Positions 8,051 to 16,072 of a stretch of DNA of 48,959 bases are shown in pieces (the stretch's first letter is position 1; every line of letters begins with the position of its first letter). The notes below the pieces were generated by a model that was given only the letters and a program-made list of their open reading frames with translations, was not told the DNA's origin and did no database searches. The translations under genes and the position numbers were made by a program. The stretch is from NCBI GenBank assembly GCA_013289515.1, contig JABCZU010000012.1:1-48959 (forward strand). Reading direction: 5' to 3'. This DNA comes from Candidatus Babelota bacterium. GTDB lineage: Bacteria; Babelota; Babeliae; Babelales; RVW-14.

Positions 8051-8953
8051 ATGTATTTTATTTTCTCCTTACTACTCACCACCATAATCACAACATGTAC
8101 CGCCCAATCAACACCGATTGCACCACCAGAACCATCAGAAGCAGGCGATACTATTTTTGAAAAAAAACTGACTAAATCAATCAGGCTAGCAAACAAACTT
8201 CTTAGTATTGATACGCGTAAAAGTGATCTGATCGCAATGCTGGAAAAACGCATACCGGCACTGTATGGTAACCGCGCTGGCGCTTCACGTAAAGACCTTG
8301 TGGCATTACAAACATTGTGTAGCCTGGCAAAACAGTCTTCTGCCCTGGCGTCACTGGTTAAGACAAACATGGAAAATTCTTTAACGGTGGCTATTGCTCT
8401 GGCACAAGCAAAGTCTCTGACTAATGTGACCGAACAGATTAAACTGTACCAAACTGTTATACCCAACATGCAAGACGTTGACCTGCCAGAAAAAAATGCC
8501 TTCCTTCAGGCGCTCTCCATCATCATGCAGCATCGTGGAGATTATACTCATGATGACTTTGACAGTCTGATACATCTATTCGAGCAACTGGACACAGCAA
8601 AAGTGTTGGGTAGCGATCAGCTTGTTGTTTTGCAAGCTTGGAGTACCGAGTGCAAAAAGGCACTAGCTCTAACGACCGGGGCACAGGCGTACAGAGATGC
8701 ACTTGTAGGTAATGCCATTGCACAGAAAAATCTTGAACTTTTGACCAGCGCGCTTGAGCTGTTCACGCCAGATACACCAACGACATCAAAAAATATTTTA
8801 ATTAATGGTCTTAACGGCCTGGTGCGTGAACAAAGTACGCTTGACAAGCAAAAGCTTTCGATGCTTTTAAAAAAGATTGCGGCCATGGATAAGGTTATTG
8901 TACTTGATAAGGAACAACAGGATGTTTTGGGGATGTGGATTAAGATGTTATAA
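8051..8953 (+). CDS. exported helical protein of unknown function
   Basis: The chosen ATG has AAGGA at 8041-8045 and opens a signal peptide (MYFIFSLLLTTIITTCTAQS), giving 300 residues. A longer frame from 7910 was rejected because its first 47 codons are repeat DNA. The mature protein looks all-helical, with regularly spaced Leu/Ala heptads and several motifs of about 40 residues (for example LVALQTLCSLAKQSSALASL and LTSALELFTPDTPTTSKNIL). No domain is recognised. A cysteine in TTCTAQS could make it a lipoprotein, but the lipobox is poor. Confidence 0.65.
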   Translation: MYFIFSLLLTTIITTCTAQSTPIAPPEPSEAGDTIFEKKLTKSIRLANKLLSIDTRKSDLIAMLEKRIPALYGNRAGASRKDLVALQTLCSLAKQSSALASLVKTNMENSLTVAIALAQAKSLTNVTEQIKLYQTVIPNMQDVDLPEKNAFLQALSIIMQHRGDYTHDDFDSLIHLFEQLDTAKVLGSDQLVVLQAWSTECKKALALTTGAQAYRDALVGNAIAQKNLELLTSALELFTPDTPTTSKNILINGLNGLVREQSTLDKQKLSMLLKKIAAMDKVIVLDKEQQDVLGMWIKML

Positions 8954-8960
8954 CAAACAT

Positions 8961-9073
8961 TGGATCCTGAAACGAGTTCAGGATGACAAATGCTACAAAA
9001 CGCCCTCTTTTTTTGTCATCCCGGACTTGCCTGTCCGCCGTAGCTTTATGCGAAGGCTGGAATCCGGGATCCA
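8961..9073. repeat. family A repeat pair between convergent genes
   Basis: A hairpin unit GGATCCTGAAACGAGTTCAG followed by GATGACAAA (8962-8990) faces TTTTGTCATCCCGG...CCGGGATCCA (9011-9073). The right copy carries an extra stretch, GCCGTAGC..GCGAAGGC, also present at 21719-21738. The element fills most of the gap between the exported protein and the CCA enzyme gene and may act as a terminator. Confidence 0.75.
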
Positions 9074-9088
9074 CGGCTAAATAGGAGC

Positions 9089-10732
9089 CTATGGTGCTAC
9101 CCGTCTTTTCAGCTCTTGCCAATCAGAAACACCCTCTTCCAGCTGGATCTGATAAGCCTTCTTTAACAGCTCCCCCAGCTTTGGCCCGGGCTGAACCACA
9201 TCAAGCAGATGCTTGCCTAAAAGCACCGGTGCCTCAGGGCCATGGGCAACGTATGCGTTTTCCGCCTTTTCCATAAACGCCTGGTATACATCATAATATT
9301 GATCAAGCGGTAACGGCCCTGCCCCATTTCTGCCTTGCCAATCGGCCAGCGCCAGCATACCCAATTGTCTCAAGGTAACTGCAGGAGCAATTTTTGCAGC
9401 AAGACGTTTGTATGCCTGCGGCGACGATTTTTCTTGAACCAGCTGGAATGGGTGCAAATGATTGCGTACCATGATGCATACCGCCTTAATCAGGCCCTGA
9501 TCATTGGTCATGCATTTCAGTAGTTCCTGTGCAGGCAACACACCAGCACGGTCGTGGCCATAGGCACGTAACTGGGCGTCAGTAGTGGCGGGTTTGCCAA
9601 GGTCGTGGCACAATGCAGCAAGGAGTAGCATAAGTTTTTCCTGCCCGGCAGTCATGGTTGGGCCATCCTGATACAAGGTAAAACGCGCAGCTGCATCAAG
9701 TGACTGCATGGTATGTTCAAAAACTGACCCTTCGGGGTGATAGTCTGGACGCTGCGGGGTAGTGACCAGCGTTTGCAGTGGCGGAAAAACTTCACCAAGC
9801 CGGCCAATGTCCAGCAGCCAACGAAAGCCCAACGAGGGGCGCACTGATAATAATAATAATTTTTTTACCTCATCATAAACACGCTCGGCGGCAATTGGAC
9901 TGTTGGTCGTTGCATCCCATAGCGCCATGCTGGCGCAAAGCTTGTTCAGATTTTCGTCCGGCTGCATACCAAAGCGACCGATAAAATGCATTACACGATA
10001 AAAGCGTAATGGGTCTTCTAGAAACAATGAGTTGTCTATCGCGCGCAGTTGTTTATGCTTGATGGCATCAAGGCCATTAAATGGATCGATTATTGCGAAG
10101 GCTTGAGCAATGGATGACCCTTCGAGACGGCCGTCGGCCTCCTCCCAGCCTTCGCGCAAGGCTTCGGCGGGCACGGCAGGACGAGCGGGATAGTGGTCCG
10201 TTTGCCCCGACCCTTCAACTCGCTGCGCTCCTTCAGGGTGATCGGGGGACTCGGAACCGTTCGCCCCGATAGAGGCTTGCTTCAAGCCGAGTAGAGGGGT
10301 GCGAAGGTTCGAATGGAGGGGGTCATAGTTCTGCTCAACGAGATGCAAATCTATTGCCATAGCATTCATGGTTACATCACGGCGTCGCGCCGCCTGCTCG
10401 AGAGACATAAAAGGATCAATGGTCACTTCTGGTTTTCGGCCAACACTGTCACGACGTGGCAGCGACCAGTCAACATTGCTATGCGCCAGTCGTAGTACCC
10501 CAAACTTTTTGCCAACCAGCATCACAGGGCCATACGATTGTAGTAGCTTTTCTAGTGCTTCAAAGGGAAGCCCATGGACCTCAATATCAAAATCATTGAG
10601 TGGGCAGCCGAGCACTAGATCGCGCACGCTGCCACCCACCAAATAGACAGTGCCCCCCTGTGCCTTAATGGCAGTGATGATGGGGCGTAGTGGGTCGTAT
10701 AAAGAAAAAAATGATTGCAACATTGTGTTCAT
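9089..10732 (-). CDS. cca: CCA-adding enzyme / poly(A) polymerase family with HD domain and repeat-derived insert
   Basis: The 547-residue protein has the class II nucleotidyltransferase head: GGSVRD at 33-38, DFDIE with metal-binding Asp47 and Asp49, and RRRD at 116-119. The neck/body follows (IIDPFNGLDAIKHKQLRAID), then an HD phosphohydrolase domain (FEHTMQSLDAA, CHDLGKP). It adds or repairs the CCA end of tRNAs. Family members without an insert run directly from the NAMAIDL strand to the IDPF motif. Here about 75 residues (roughly 138-212) of Gly/Ala/Glu/Pro-rich sequence intervene, encoded by dispersed-repeat DNA and kept in frame. An alternative is a dedicated poly(A) polymerase. The start is weakly supported; Met4 is also possible. 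Confidence 0.85.
   Translation of the reverse strand: MNTMLQSFFSLYDPLRPIITAIKAQGGTVYLVGGSVRDLVLGCPLNDFDIEVHGLPFEALEKLLQSYGPVMLVGKKFGVLRLAHSNVDWSLPRRDSVGRKPEVTIDPFMSLEQAARRRDVTMNAMAIDLHLVEQNYDPLHSNLRTPLLGLKQASIGANGSESPDHPEGAQRVEGSGQTDHYPARPAVPAEALREGWEEADGRLEGSSIAQAFAIIDPFNGLDAIKHKQLRAIDNSLFLEDPLRFYRVMHFIGRFGMQPDENLNKLCASMALWDATTNSPIAAERVYDEVKKLLLLSVRPSLGFRWLLDIGRLGEVFPPLQTLVTTPQRPDYHPEGSVFEHTMQSLDAAARFTLYQDGPTMTAGQEKLMLLLAALCHDLGKPATTDAQLRAYGHDRAGVLPAQELLKCMTNDQGLIKAVCIMVRNHLHPFQLVQEKSSPQAYKRLAAKIAPAVTLRQLGMLALADWQGRNGAGPLPLDQYYDVYQAFMEKAENAYVAHGPEAPVLLGKHLLDVVQPGPKLGELLKKAYQIQLEEGVSDWQELKRRVAP
10097..10321. repeat. family B repeat units inserted inside the cca coding sequence
   Basis: The segment is GC-rich compared with its surroundings. 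On the minus strand it contains CACCCTGAAGGAGCGCAGCG followed by AGTTGAAGGGTCGGGG, and a second unit that translates as PAVPAEALREGWEEADGRLE. Such units are common intergenic repeats in many bacteria and read here as HPEGAQRVEGSG in the protein. A related unit lies at about 40928-40966. No stop or frameshift was introduced. Confidence 0.8.
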
Positions 10733-10886
10733 AGAAAAACCTGCTTGCTTTATTCGTGCTTGGCAAAATCTAAGCTAGGTTTAACAGGTTCATGGACAAA
10801 AATCAAGGTGGCTGTTAAGCAACCCTTGGAAAGCAGATGCGTAAGTTGTTATAAATCACTATCAACATCTCGCCATCATTAGCCTA

Positions 10887-10916
10887 TTGACAAAACAAAA
10901 GCAACTGCATACAGTT
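10887..10916 (+). promoter_or_regulatory. hicAB promoter and operator-like palindrome
   Basis: TTGACA (10887-10892) and TACAGT (10910-10915) are 17 bases apart. The -10 is embedded in an inverted repeat AACTG-cata-CAGTT (10903-10916), a natural site for autorepression by HicB. The expected transcription start falls at or within a base or two of the hicA ATG at 10922, and no Shine-Dalgarno precedes it, so the transcript may be leaderless. Confidence 0.6.
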
Positions 10917-10921
10917 ACAAT

Positions 10922-11161
10922 ATGAGCAAGCAAGAAAAATTATTAATTAAAGCAAAAAACAATCCTGATGGCCTGAGTTTTGCAGACCTCCAAACACTAA
11001 TGATGCGTTGTGGGTGGGTGCATGATCATCAATCGGGAAGTCATCAAATTTGGTACTCCCCAAAGCTATACCGCATTTCAGTACAAAATCGCAATGGCAA
11101 GGCTAAGGGCTATCAAGTTAGGCAATTTCTTTTAAGATTAGAGGCGGAGGATAAAATATGA
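10922..11161 (+). CDS. hicA: HicA-type mRNA interferase toxin
   Basis: The 79-residue protein shows the HicA double-stranded-RNA-binding-like fold: a helix in SFADLQTLMMRCGWVHDHQS, then the catalytic-histidine motif GSHQIWYSPK and a final helix. HicA cleaves mRNA and is neutralised by HicB. The Gly-Ser-His motif is intact, so the toxin is probably active. It overlaps hicB by four bases (ATGA), and its start has no ribosome site. Confidence 0.82.
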   Translation: MSKQEKLLIKAKNNPDGLSFADLQTLMMRCGWVHDHQSGSHQIWYSPKLYRISVQNRNGKAKGYQVRQFLLRLEAEDKI

Positions 11162-11514
11162 ATGATAAATTTGATGGATTCAGTCTCCATATTGTCCTAG
11201 ACAGTGACGGTGATTATATAGCTCATTTTGTTGAATTGCCAAATGTTTCAGCCTGCGGCTCCAGTGTTGAAGAGGCGATTGCCGAGTTAGAGACTGCTTG
11301 GAAAGCAATGAAAGCAAGCTATCTTAAACATGGTCATGAGATTCCTACAGCTTCAACTCAAAAAGAGTATAGTGGGCAGTTCAATGTGAGAATTGATAAA
11401 CGAATTCATCGTGCGCTTGCAATCGAAGCAGCAAAGGCTGGGATTAGCCTCAATGCTCTAGTCGCCCAGCGCTTATCGCAAGCCGTTAGTCAGCAACACG
11501 ATAGTAATATCTGA
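11158..11514 (+). CDS. hicB: HicB-type antitoxin
   Basis: The 118-residue protein has the HicB partially degraded RNase H-like domain (LHIVLDSDGDYIAHFVELPN, GSSVEEAIAELETAW) at residues about 8-65. A ribbon-helix-helix DNA-binding C-terminus follows (FNVRIDKRIHRALAIEAAKA then GISLNALVAQRLSQAV). It binds and blocks HicA and represses the operon, presumably at the palindrome at 10903-10916. Co-translated with hicA through a four-base overlap. Confidence 0.85.
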   Translation: MNDKFDGFSLHIVLDSDGDYIAHFVELPNVSACGSSVEEAIAELETAWKAMKASYLKHGHEIPTASTQKEYSGQFNVRIDKRIHRALAIEAAKAGISLNALVAQRLSQAVSQQHDSNI

Positions 11515-11604
11515 TAGTATCTCACCCTACATTTCAAAAAAATTTGTTTGCACTTGCGATTTTTATGCATTTCCCTAGACTGTAAAGAATAGTGCGAAAT
11601 TTGA

Positions 11605-11680
11605 GGGGCTATAGCTCAGTTGGTAGAGCGCATGAATGGCATTCATGAGGTCACCGGTTCGATTCCGGTTAGCTCCACCA
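11605..11680 (+). tRNA. tRNA-Ala (anticodon GGC)
   Basis: A complete 76-base cloverleaf with encoded CCA. The acceptor stem is GGGGCTA/TAGCTCC, with D-arm GCTCAGTTGGTAGAGC, anticodon arm CATGA-ATGGCAT-TCATG (anticodon 11638-11640), variable loop AGGTC and T-arm ACCGG-TTCGATT-CCGGT. It sits downstream of hicAB, and a repeat patch begins immediately after its CCA. Confidence 0.95.
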
Positions 11681-11886
11681 TACTTCGCTCCTACGGAGCT
11701 TCGTATGGCACGGCCAGTCTTCGCCCTGCGGGCTACGCCTGGCGCAGCCAGTAAATGAAGATTATAGCGAAGACTGCCCTTCGAAGCCTTGTCCTACGTA
11801 GCTTTCTACTCCGCTCTTTGAGCTTCGAAGAACAGGTTAGCGAAGTAGGATGGCGTAGTAGGGCCAGCCACAAAATAAGGCGAAGC
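11681..11886. repeat. repeat-rich, self-complementary patch after the tRNA
   Basis: The sequence is dense in CTTCG/CGAAG and GGC/GCC inverted words, for example TACTTCGCTCCTACGGAGCT, CTGGCGCAGCCAG and a CTTCGAAG pair near 11780 and 11823. It resembles repeat family B in composition. It begins at the base after the tRNA CCA and runs up to the ribosome site of the next gene. It is open in one frame but encodes no plausible protein. Confidence 0.55.
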
Positions 11887-12420
11887 ATGAAAAAACGCGC
11901 CCTTACCCTTTACGCCCTACTCCTAATACCAGTCATTCTTGGCATAGCCACCTTTTGTGCATACCAACTTTTTTATCACGGCCCAATCATTGGCACCTGT
12001 AGTATTCTGTTAACCTGGAGCATGTATATTTTATGCGTTCCGGCTGCACATGGTAGAATTTTATTAGGCGCTCCAGCAAAATTAATCTTCAAGCAACCAA
12101 TATTTCCAGAAATTTTTTTATGGAGCATGGCAGCCATACTTAATATTGTTGTGCTTATGCTCGCCCCATGGATCTATGAAGCAACCGTACCCACCTATCT
12201 TTTGTATCGCATTTTTATGGTACCAAGCTATCGCTGGATTCTTCTTTTAGCAGGGCTAGGGACCTGGTATCGCGTTATTATAGGAACAAAGCGCTACAAT
12301 CAAAACAAGGGAACACATACACTCATACGACATCTCATTTTAATAGTCGGCCTGTTCTTATTTTTCTATCTTACGCATCACGAACTTATCATTATGATTA
12401 ATGCAACTGCCACTGGATAA
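11887..12420 (+). CDS. small multi-pass membrane protein of unknown function
   Basis: From the ATG at 11887 (AAGG at 11877-11880) the product is 177 residues with about five hydrophobic helices: TLYALLLIPVILGIATFC, IIGTCSILLTWSMYILCV, FLWSMAAILNIVVLMLAP, WILLLAGLGTWYRVIIG and LILIVGLFLFFYL. The frame extends upstream to 11755, but that part is repeat DNA. No family is recognised. It lies alone between the tRNA and the aminotransferase. Confidence 0.6.
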   Translation: MKKRALTLYALLLIPVILGIATFCAYQLFYHGPIIGTCSILLTWSMYILCVPAAHGRILLGAPAKLIFKQPIFPEIFLWSMAAILNIVVLMLAPWIYEATVPTYLLYRIFMVPSYRWILLLAGLGTWYRVIIGTKRYNQNKGTHTLIRHLILIVGLFLFFYLTHHELIIMINATATG

Positions 12421-12465
12421 TTTTTAATTACAAACTACTATCAAACTATTAAAATTTGCGGTATA

Positions 12466-12486
12466 AAAAGAGCTTAAGCTTTTTTA
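12466..12486 (+). terminator. possible terminator after the membrane protein gene
   Basis: A perfect AGCTTAAGCT palindrome (12471-12480), flanked by an A-run and followed by six Ts, could form a short hairpin terminator. It overlaps a possible TATAAA -10 (12462-12467) for the next gene, so its role is uncertain. Confidence 0.3.
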
Positions 12487-12499
12487 TAGAAGGACACGC

Positions 12500-13648
12500 A
12501 TGTTAGAAATTCCATTATCAGGCATCAAAAAAATTGAAGAAATCGCCAAGAGCAGTAACGAATTTATTTCGCTATCACAGGGCTCAATCAAGATTGGCGG
12601 CATTCCACAACAGATTAAACAGTATGTACAAGAGCTACTGTCAACCGACATTACTGACTATTATGAAAGCTGCTGGGGTATTAGACCACTGAGAGAAAAA
12701 CTTTCAGAGGTGCTGTCAGCAACACATGGAACCCCAATTAGCATAAATCAAATTTTACCTACACATGGATGCATCGGCGGACTCTCATTGTTGTACCTGA
12801 CGCTGCTGAACCCTGGTGATGAAGTCATCATCCCAGAGCCTGCCTACCCGGCATACACCCTTTTGGCACAGGCTGCACGCAGCACACCGGTGTATGTTTC
12901 ACTTTCCCAGGCAGCAGTCGATGGCAGCCATTCGTGGCATCTTGATATTGATAAGATTAAAGCTGCAACAACGCCAAAAACAAAGATCATTATTTTTTCC
13001 AATCCCTGGAATCCACTTGGTATTGTTGTACCTCCCGTGGTGATTAAAGAGTTGCTTGCTTGGTGCGAGCGTAATGGCATCTATCTTGTTATTGATGAAG
13101 CGTATCGTGATTATGCATTTACCGATACTTACCGATCATCACTTGCACTTGTTAATGAGAGTGAATGGCTTATAAGCGCAAATACCTTTTCAAAGAATAT
13201 GGCAATGAGCGGATGGCGTATTGGTTATCTGGTTATTCCTCAACACATGAACAAAGCCCTTGCCGGCATGCAGGATGCATTATTAAATTGCCTCAATAAT
13301 ACTGCTCAATTTGCAGCGATGTATGCACTGCAACATCCAGAGTTTACTCAGCAGTTTTCTGCAACGGTGCGCAATAATCGCGACATGACCATTGCATTGC
13401 TAGAGCCGCTGATCAGCCGCAACATTCTTTCATTACAAATGCCACAAGGAGGCTTTTTTGCTTTCCTAAAAACTGATCATCCTGACGCGACAGATCTTTG
13501 CATGAGTATTTTGCATCAGGCAAAGGTTGCGCTTATCCCTGGCAAATCATTTGGCCCTTCGGGCGACTCGTTTTTGAGATTATGTTATGCGCGTGATACA
13601 GCAATCTTGGACGAAGGCATTAGTCGCATTGTAAAATATTTTCTGTAA
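12500..13648 (+). CDS. class I/II pyridoxal-phosphate aminotransferase
   Basis: The 382-residue protein has the fold type I aminotransferase signature: SNPWNPLG at 167-174, the cofactor-contacting Asp199 in VIDEAY, and Schiff-base Lys232 in TFSKNMAMSGWRIGY, with a C-terminal arginine region (FLRLCYARD). Such enzymes transfer amino groups between amino acids and 2-oxo acids; aspartate-aminotransferase-like is most likely, but substrate cannot be read from sequence. AAGGA lies just upstream. murC follows 11 bases later, so the two are probably co-transcribed. Confidence 0.85.
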   Translation: MLEIPLSGIKKIEEIAKSSNEFISLSQGSIKIGGIPQQIKQYVQELLSTDITDYYESCWGIRPLREKLSEVLSATHGTPISINQILPTHGCIGGLSLLYLTLLNPGDEVIIPEPAYPAYTLLAQAARSTPVYVSLSQAAVDGSHSWHLDIDKIKAATTPKTKIIIFSNPWNPLGIVVPPVVIKELLAWCERNGIYLVIDEAYRDYAFTDTYRSSLALVNESEWLISANTFSKNMAMSGWRIGYLVIPQHMNKALAGMQDALLNCLNNTAQFAAMYALQHPEFTQQFSATVRNNRDMTIALLEPLISRNILSLQMPQGGFFAFLKTDHPDATDLCMSILHQAKVALIPGKSFGPSGDSFLRLCYARDTAILDEGISRIVKYFL

Positions 13649-13659
13649 GCGAGAACTCC

Positions 13660-15096
13660 ATGTATAAAAAAAGTGAACACATCCATTTTATGGGTATTGG
13701 CGGCATTGGCATGAGCGGTATAGCCGAGATTGTAAAGCATCGTGGATACACCGTATCAGGATGCGATCTTGGTAACAACTCAAAAACATTGGATCACTTA
13801 CGTGCCATCGGTTGCACGATTTATCAAGGCCATGATCACACGCACATTAATTCGGCGGACGTACTTGTTTACTCATCAGCCGTTAAGCAAAGCGACCCTG
13901 AAATAGTGGCCGGCTATGCAAAAGGCATTCCTGTCATTCAGCGTGCGCTTATGCTTGGCGAATTAATGCGCACCAAATATAGCGTTGCTGTTTCGGGCGT
14001 TCATGGCAAGACAACAACCACGTCACTTATTTCTCATATTATGCTTGAGGCTGACAAAAATCCAACGGTGGTTATTGGTGGTGTATTAAAAAATATTGCA
14101 AATAATGCGCAAGCAGGAAGTGGCGAAATTTTGATTGCCGAAGCAGATGAAAGCGACCGCTCACTCTTGCAGCTAGCACCCACCATGACCGTTGTTACTA
14201 ACATTGATAATGATCATCTTGATGTATACAAAGACATAGAAGACATCAAAGATACGTTTAAACAATTTATTTCACACATTCCTTTTTACGGTAAAAGCTT
14301 TGTCTGTATTGACGACTTGCACATTCGCTCTATGTTACCACTCCCTCATGTACCCATCGTTACCTACGGCCTGAGCCAGGATGCGGATATTATGGGCACC
14401 ATGGTGCAGTTGGATAAGGCATCATCAACGCTTGAAGTATACACTGCAGTATCAACGCCTAACGCGCACCACAAAGAACAACGATTGCTTGGCACGGTGC
14501 ATTTGAGCATTCCAGGCAAACATAACGTTTTAAATGCGCTTGCCGCTATTGGCGTTTGCCTAGAATTTGATATCCCATTCATCCAAATCGCTCAAGCACT
14601 TGCAACTTTTAAAGGTGTTGAGCGTCGCTTTGAATTCAAGGGTTCTTATAATGGCGCTGATGTTTTTGATGACTACGGCCACCACCCCACTGAGATCAAG
14701 GTTACGCTAGAAGTTGCCAAGCGTCGTACAAAAAAATGCCTGCATGTCGTCTTTGAACCACATCGTTTTTCGCGCACACAAACATTATGGCAAGAATTTG
14801 TCGACTTGTTTACGCTCCAAACACCTGAGCGTTGTCACATTGACACGCTTTTTATTGCCGATGTTTATGCAGCAAGCGAGGTTCCTATTGATGGCATCAC
14901 TGCTCAAATTTTGGTGCAAGCGATGCAGCAAGCAAATCCCAGCCTTAACATACAATACATTTCCGGCTATCAATCCATAGCTCAAGCTCTTCGCGCAGTA
15001 GCACAGGAAGATGATCTGGTCTTAACCATTGGCGCCGGCAAGGTTTATCAAGTTGGTGAGGACTTGGTTAAGGATTTTTTTGTTGCTGCAATGTGA
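13660..15096 (+). CDS. murC: MurC, UDP-N-acetylmuramate--L-alanine ligase
   Basis: The 478-residue protein, a normal MurC length, has the N-terminal UDP-binding motif MGIGGIGMSGIAEI (11-24). The Mur ligase P-loop GVHGKTTT is at 113-120, the central motifs ADESDRSLL and TNIDNDHLD follow, and the C-terminal domain contains DDYGHHPTEI, typical of MurC. It adds the first amino acid of the peptidoglycan stem peptide in the cytoplasm. Its presence implies that cell-wall precursor synthesis is retained. Confidence 0.93.
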   Translation: MYKKSEHIHFMGIGGIGMSGIAEIVKHRGYTVSGCDLGNNSKTLDHLRAIGCTIYQGHDHTHINSADVLVYSSAVKQSDPEIVAGYAKGIPVIQRALMLGELMRTKYSVAVSGVHGKTTTTSLISHIMLEADKNPTVVIGGVLKNIANNAQAGSGEILIAEADESDRSLLQLAPTMTVVTNIDNDHLDVYKDIEDIKDTFKQFISHIPFYGKSFVCIDDLHIRSMLPLPHVPIVTYGLSQDADIMGTMVQLDKASSTLEVYTAVSTPNAHHKEQRLLGTVHLSIPGKHNVLNALAAIGVCLEFDIPFIQIAQALATFKGVERRFEFKGSYNGADVFDDYGHHPTEIKVTLEVAKRRTKKCLHVVFEPHRFSRTQTLWQEFVDLFTLQTPERCHIDTLFIADVYAASEVPIDGITAQILVQAMQQANPSLNIQYISGYQSIAQALRAVAQEDDLVLTIGAGKVYQVGEDLVKDFFVAAM

Positions 15097-15123
15097 TAAA
15101 ATTCAGTTTAAAAAAGGTCTCTT

Positions 15124-16071
15124 ATGAAAAACTATACTCAACAGGACGTTAAAGGTGCATGGCACCTTATTCAACAAGCAAACACCATCACCCTGCTAAC
15201 CCACTACAAACCCGATGCAGACGGTATGTCAGCATGCGCAGCCCTTGCCCATATTTTTACAGGGCTGGGCAAAGAGGTAGAGACTATCTACCCAACAGAG
15301 GCAGAGGTTGATTATCAACGTCAAGGACGGCCGGTACGCATTAACACGCATACACTGACCCCGGATTTGCTGATAGCCTGTGATACGGCCAATTATGACC
15401 GTCTGTACTACCCTGAAGCCTTTAAAAGCATCCCGCTGATCAATATAGACCACCACATCAGCAACAGCATCAAAGGAACCTTTAATCTGGTCAATGGCCA
15501 AGCGGCAAGCACCTGCGAAGAGCTGCTGCTGATTATTAAGCAATGGGATTCTGCATTTGTTGATACGTATGTAGCTGAATGTTTATTGTTTGGCATTTTG
15601 TACGACACGCAGGTGTTTCACACTACATCAACCACGGCAAAAACCCTACGCATAGCCGCTGATCTGATTGACTGCGGAGCCAATCTGTTTGCACTCAAAG
15701 ATGAGCTGCTCTGTACCAAAAATCCTGCCATCGTTAAGCTATGGGGCGATCTTCTCAGTAGCGTTACCATCTCGCCCAGCGGCCAGGCCGCCTGGGCAGT
15801 CATCACACAGGCAGACCTTAAGCGCCATAAGTTGGAGCTTCCTGCCTTGGTTGGCTTTAGTAATTTTTTAGCCGAAATTAGCGGGGTTGATGTTAGCATT
15901 ATCTTCTGTGAGATGGACGATGGCAAAACCAAAGTATCACTGCGATCAAAGACGGTTGATGTTAATGCGATTGCTGCACACTTTGGTGGTGGTGGCCACA
16001 AAAATGCATCTGGCATGTTGAGCAATCTGCCCATCGGGCAGGTCGTACAAGAGGTGACGGCGTTGTTGTAA
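15124..16071 (+). CDS. DHH/DHHA1 phosphoesterase, NrnA-like
   Basis: The 315-residue protein has the DHH-family motifs: THYKPDADGMSACAAL (a DHD variant near residues 26-41), a central Asp in ACDTANYDR, the family DHH in NIDHHISNS, and the C-terminal DHHA1 motif GGGGHKNASG. NrnA proteins degrade short RNA and dephosphorylate pAp. It follows murC by 27 bases, with AAAAGG upstream. It ends one base before the stop of the convergent trxB gene and no terminator is visible. Confidence 0.85.
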   Translation: MKNYTQQDVKGAWHLIQQANTITLLTHYKPDADGMSACAALAHIFTGLGKEVETIYPTEAEVDYQRQGRPVRINTHTLTPDLLIACDTANYDRLYYPEAFKSIPLINIDHHISNSIKGTFNLVNGQAASTCEELLLIIKQWDSAFVDTYVAECLLFGILYDTQVFHTTSTTAKTLRIAADLIDCGANLFALKDELLCTKNPAIVKLWGDLLSSVTISPSGQAAWAVITQADLKRHKLELPALVGFSNFLAEISGVDVSIIFCEMDDGKTKVSLRSKTVDVNAIAAHFGGGGHKNASGMLSNLPIGQVVQEVTALL

Positions 16072-16072
16072 G

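Noticed and set aside
11755-11886. Longer N-terminus for the small membrane protein
   Set aside because: Repeat-derived, basic and non-conserved looking; ATG at 11887 has a ribosome site and leads directly into the first membrane helix.
15618-16034. 138-residue minus-strand frame inside the nrnA-like gene
   Set aside because: Antisense shadow of a well-supported DHH gene; no start signals.
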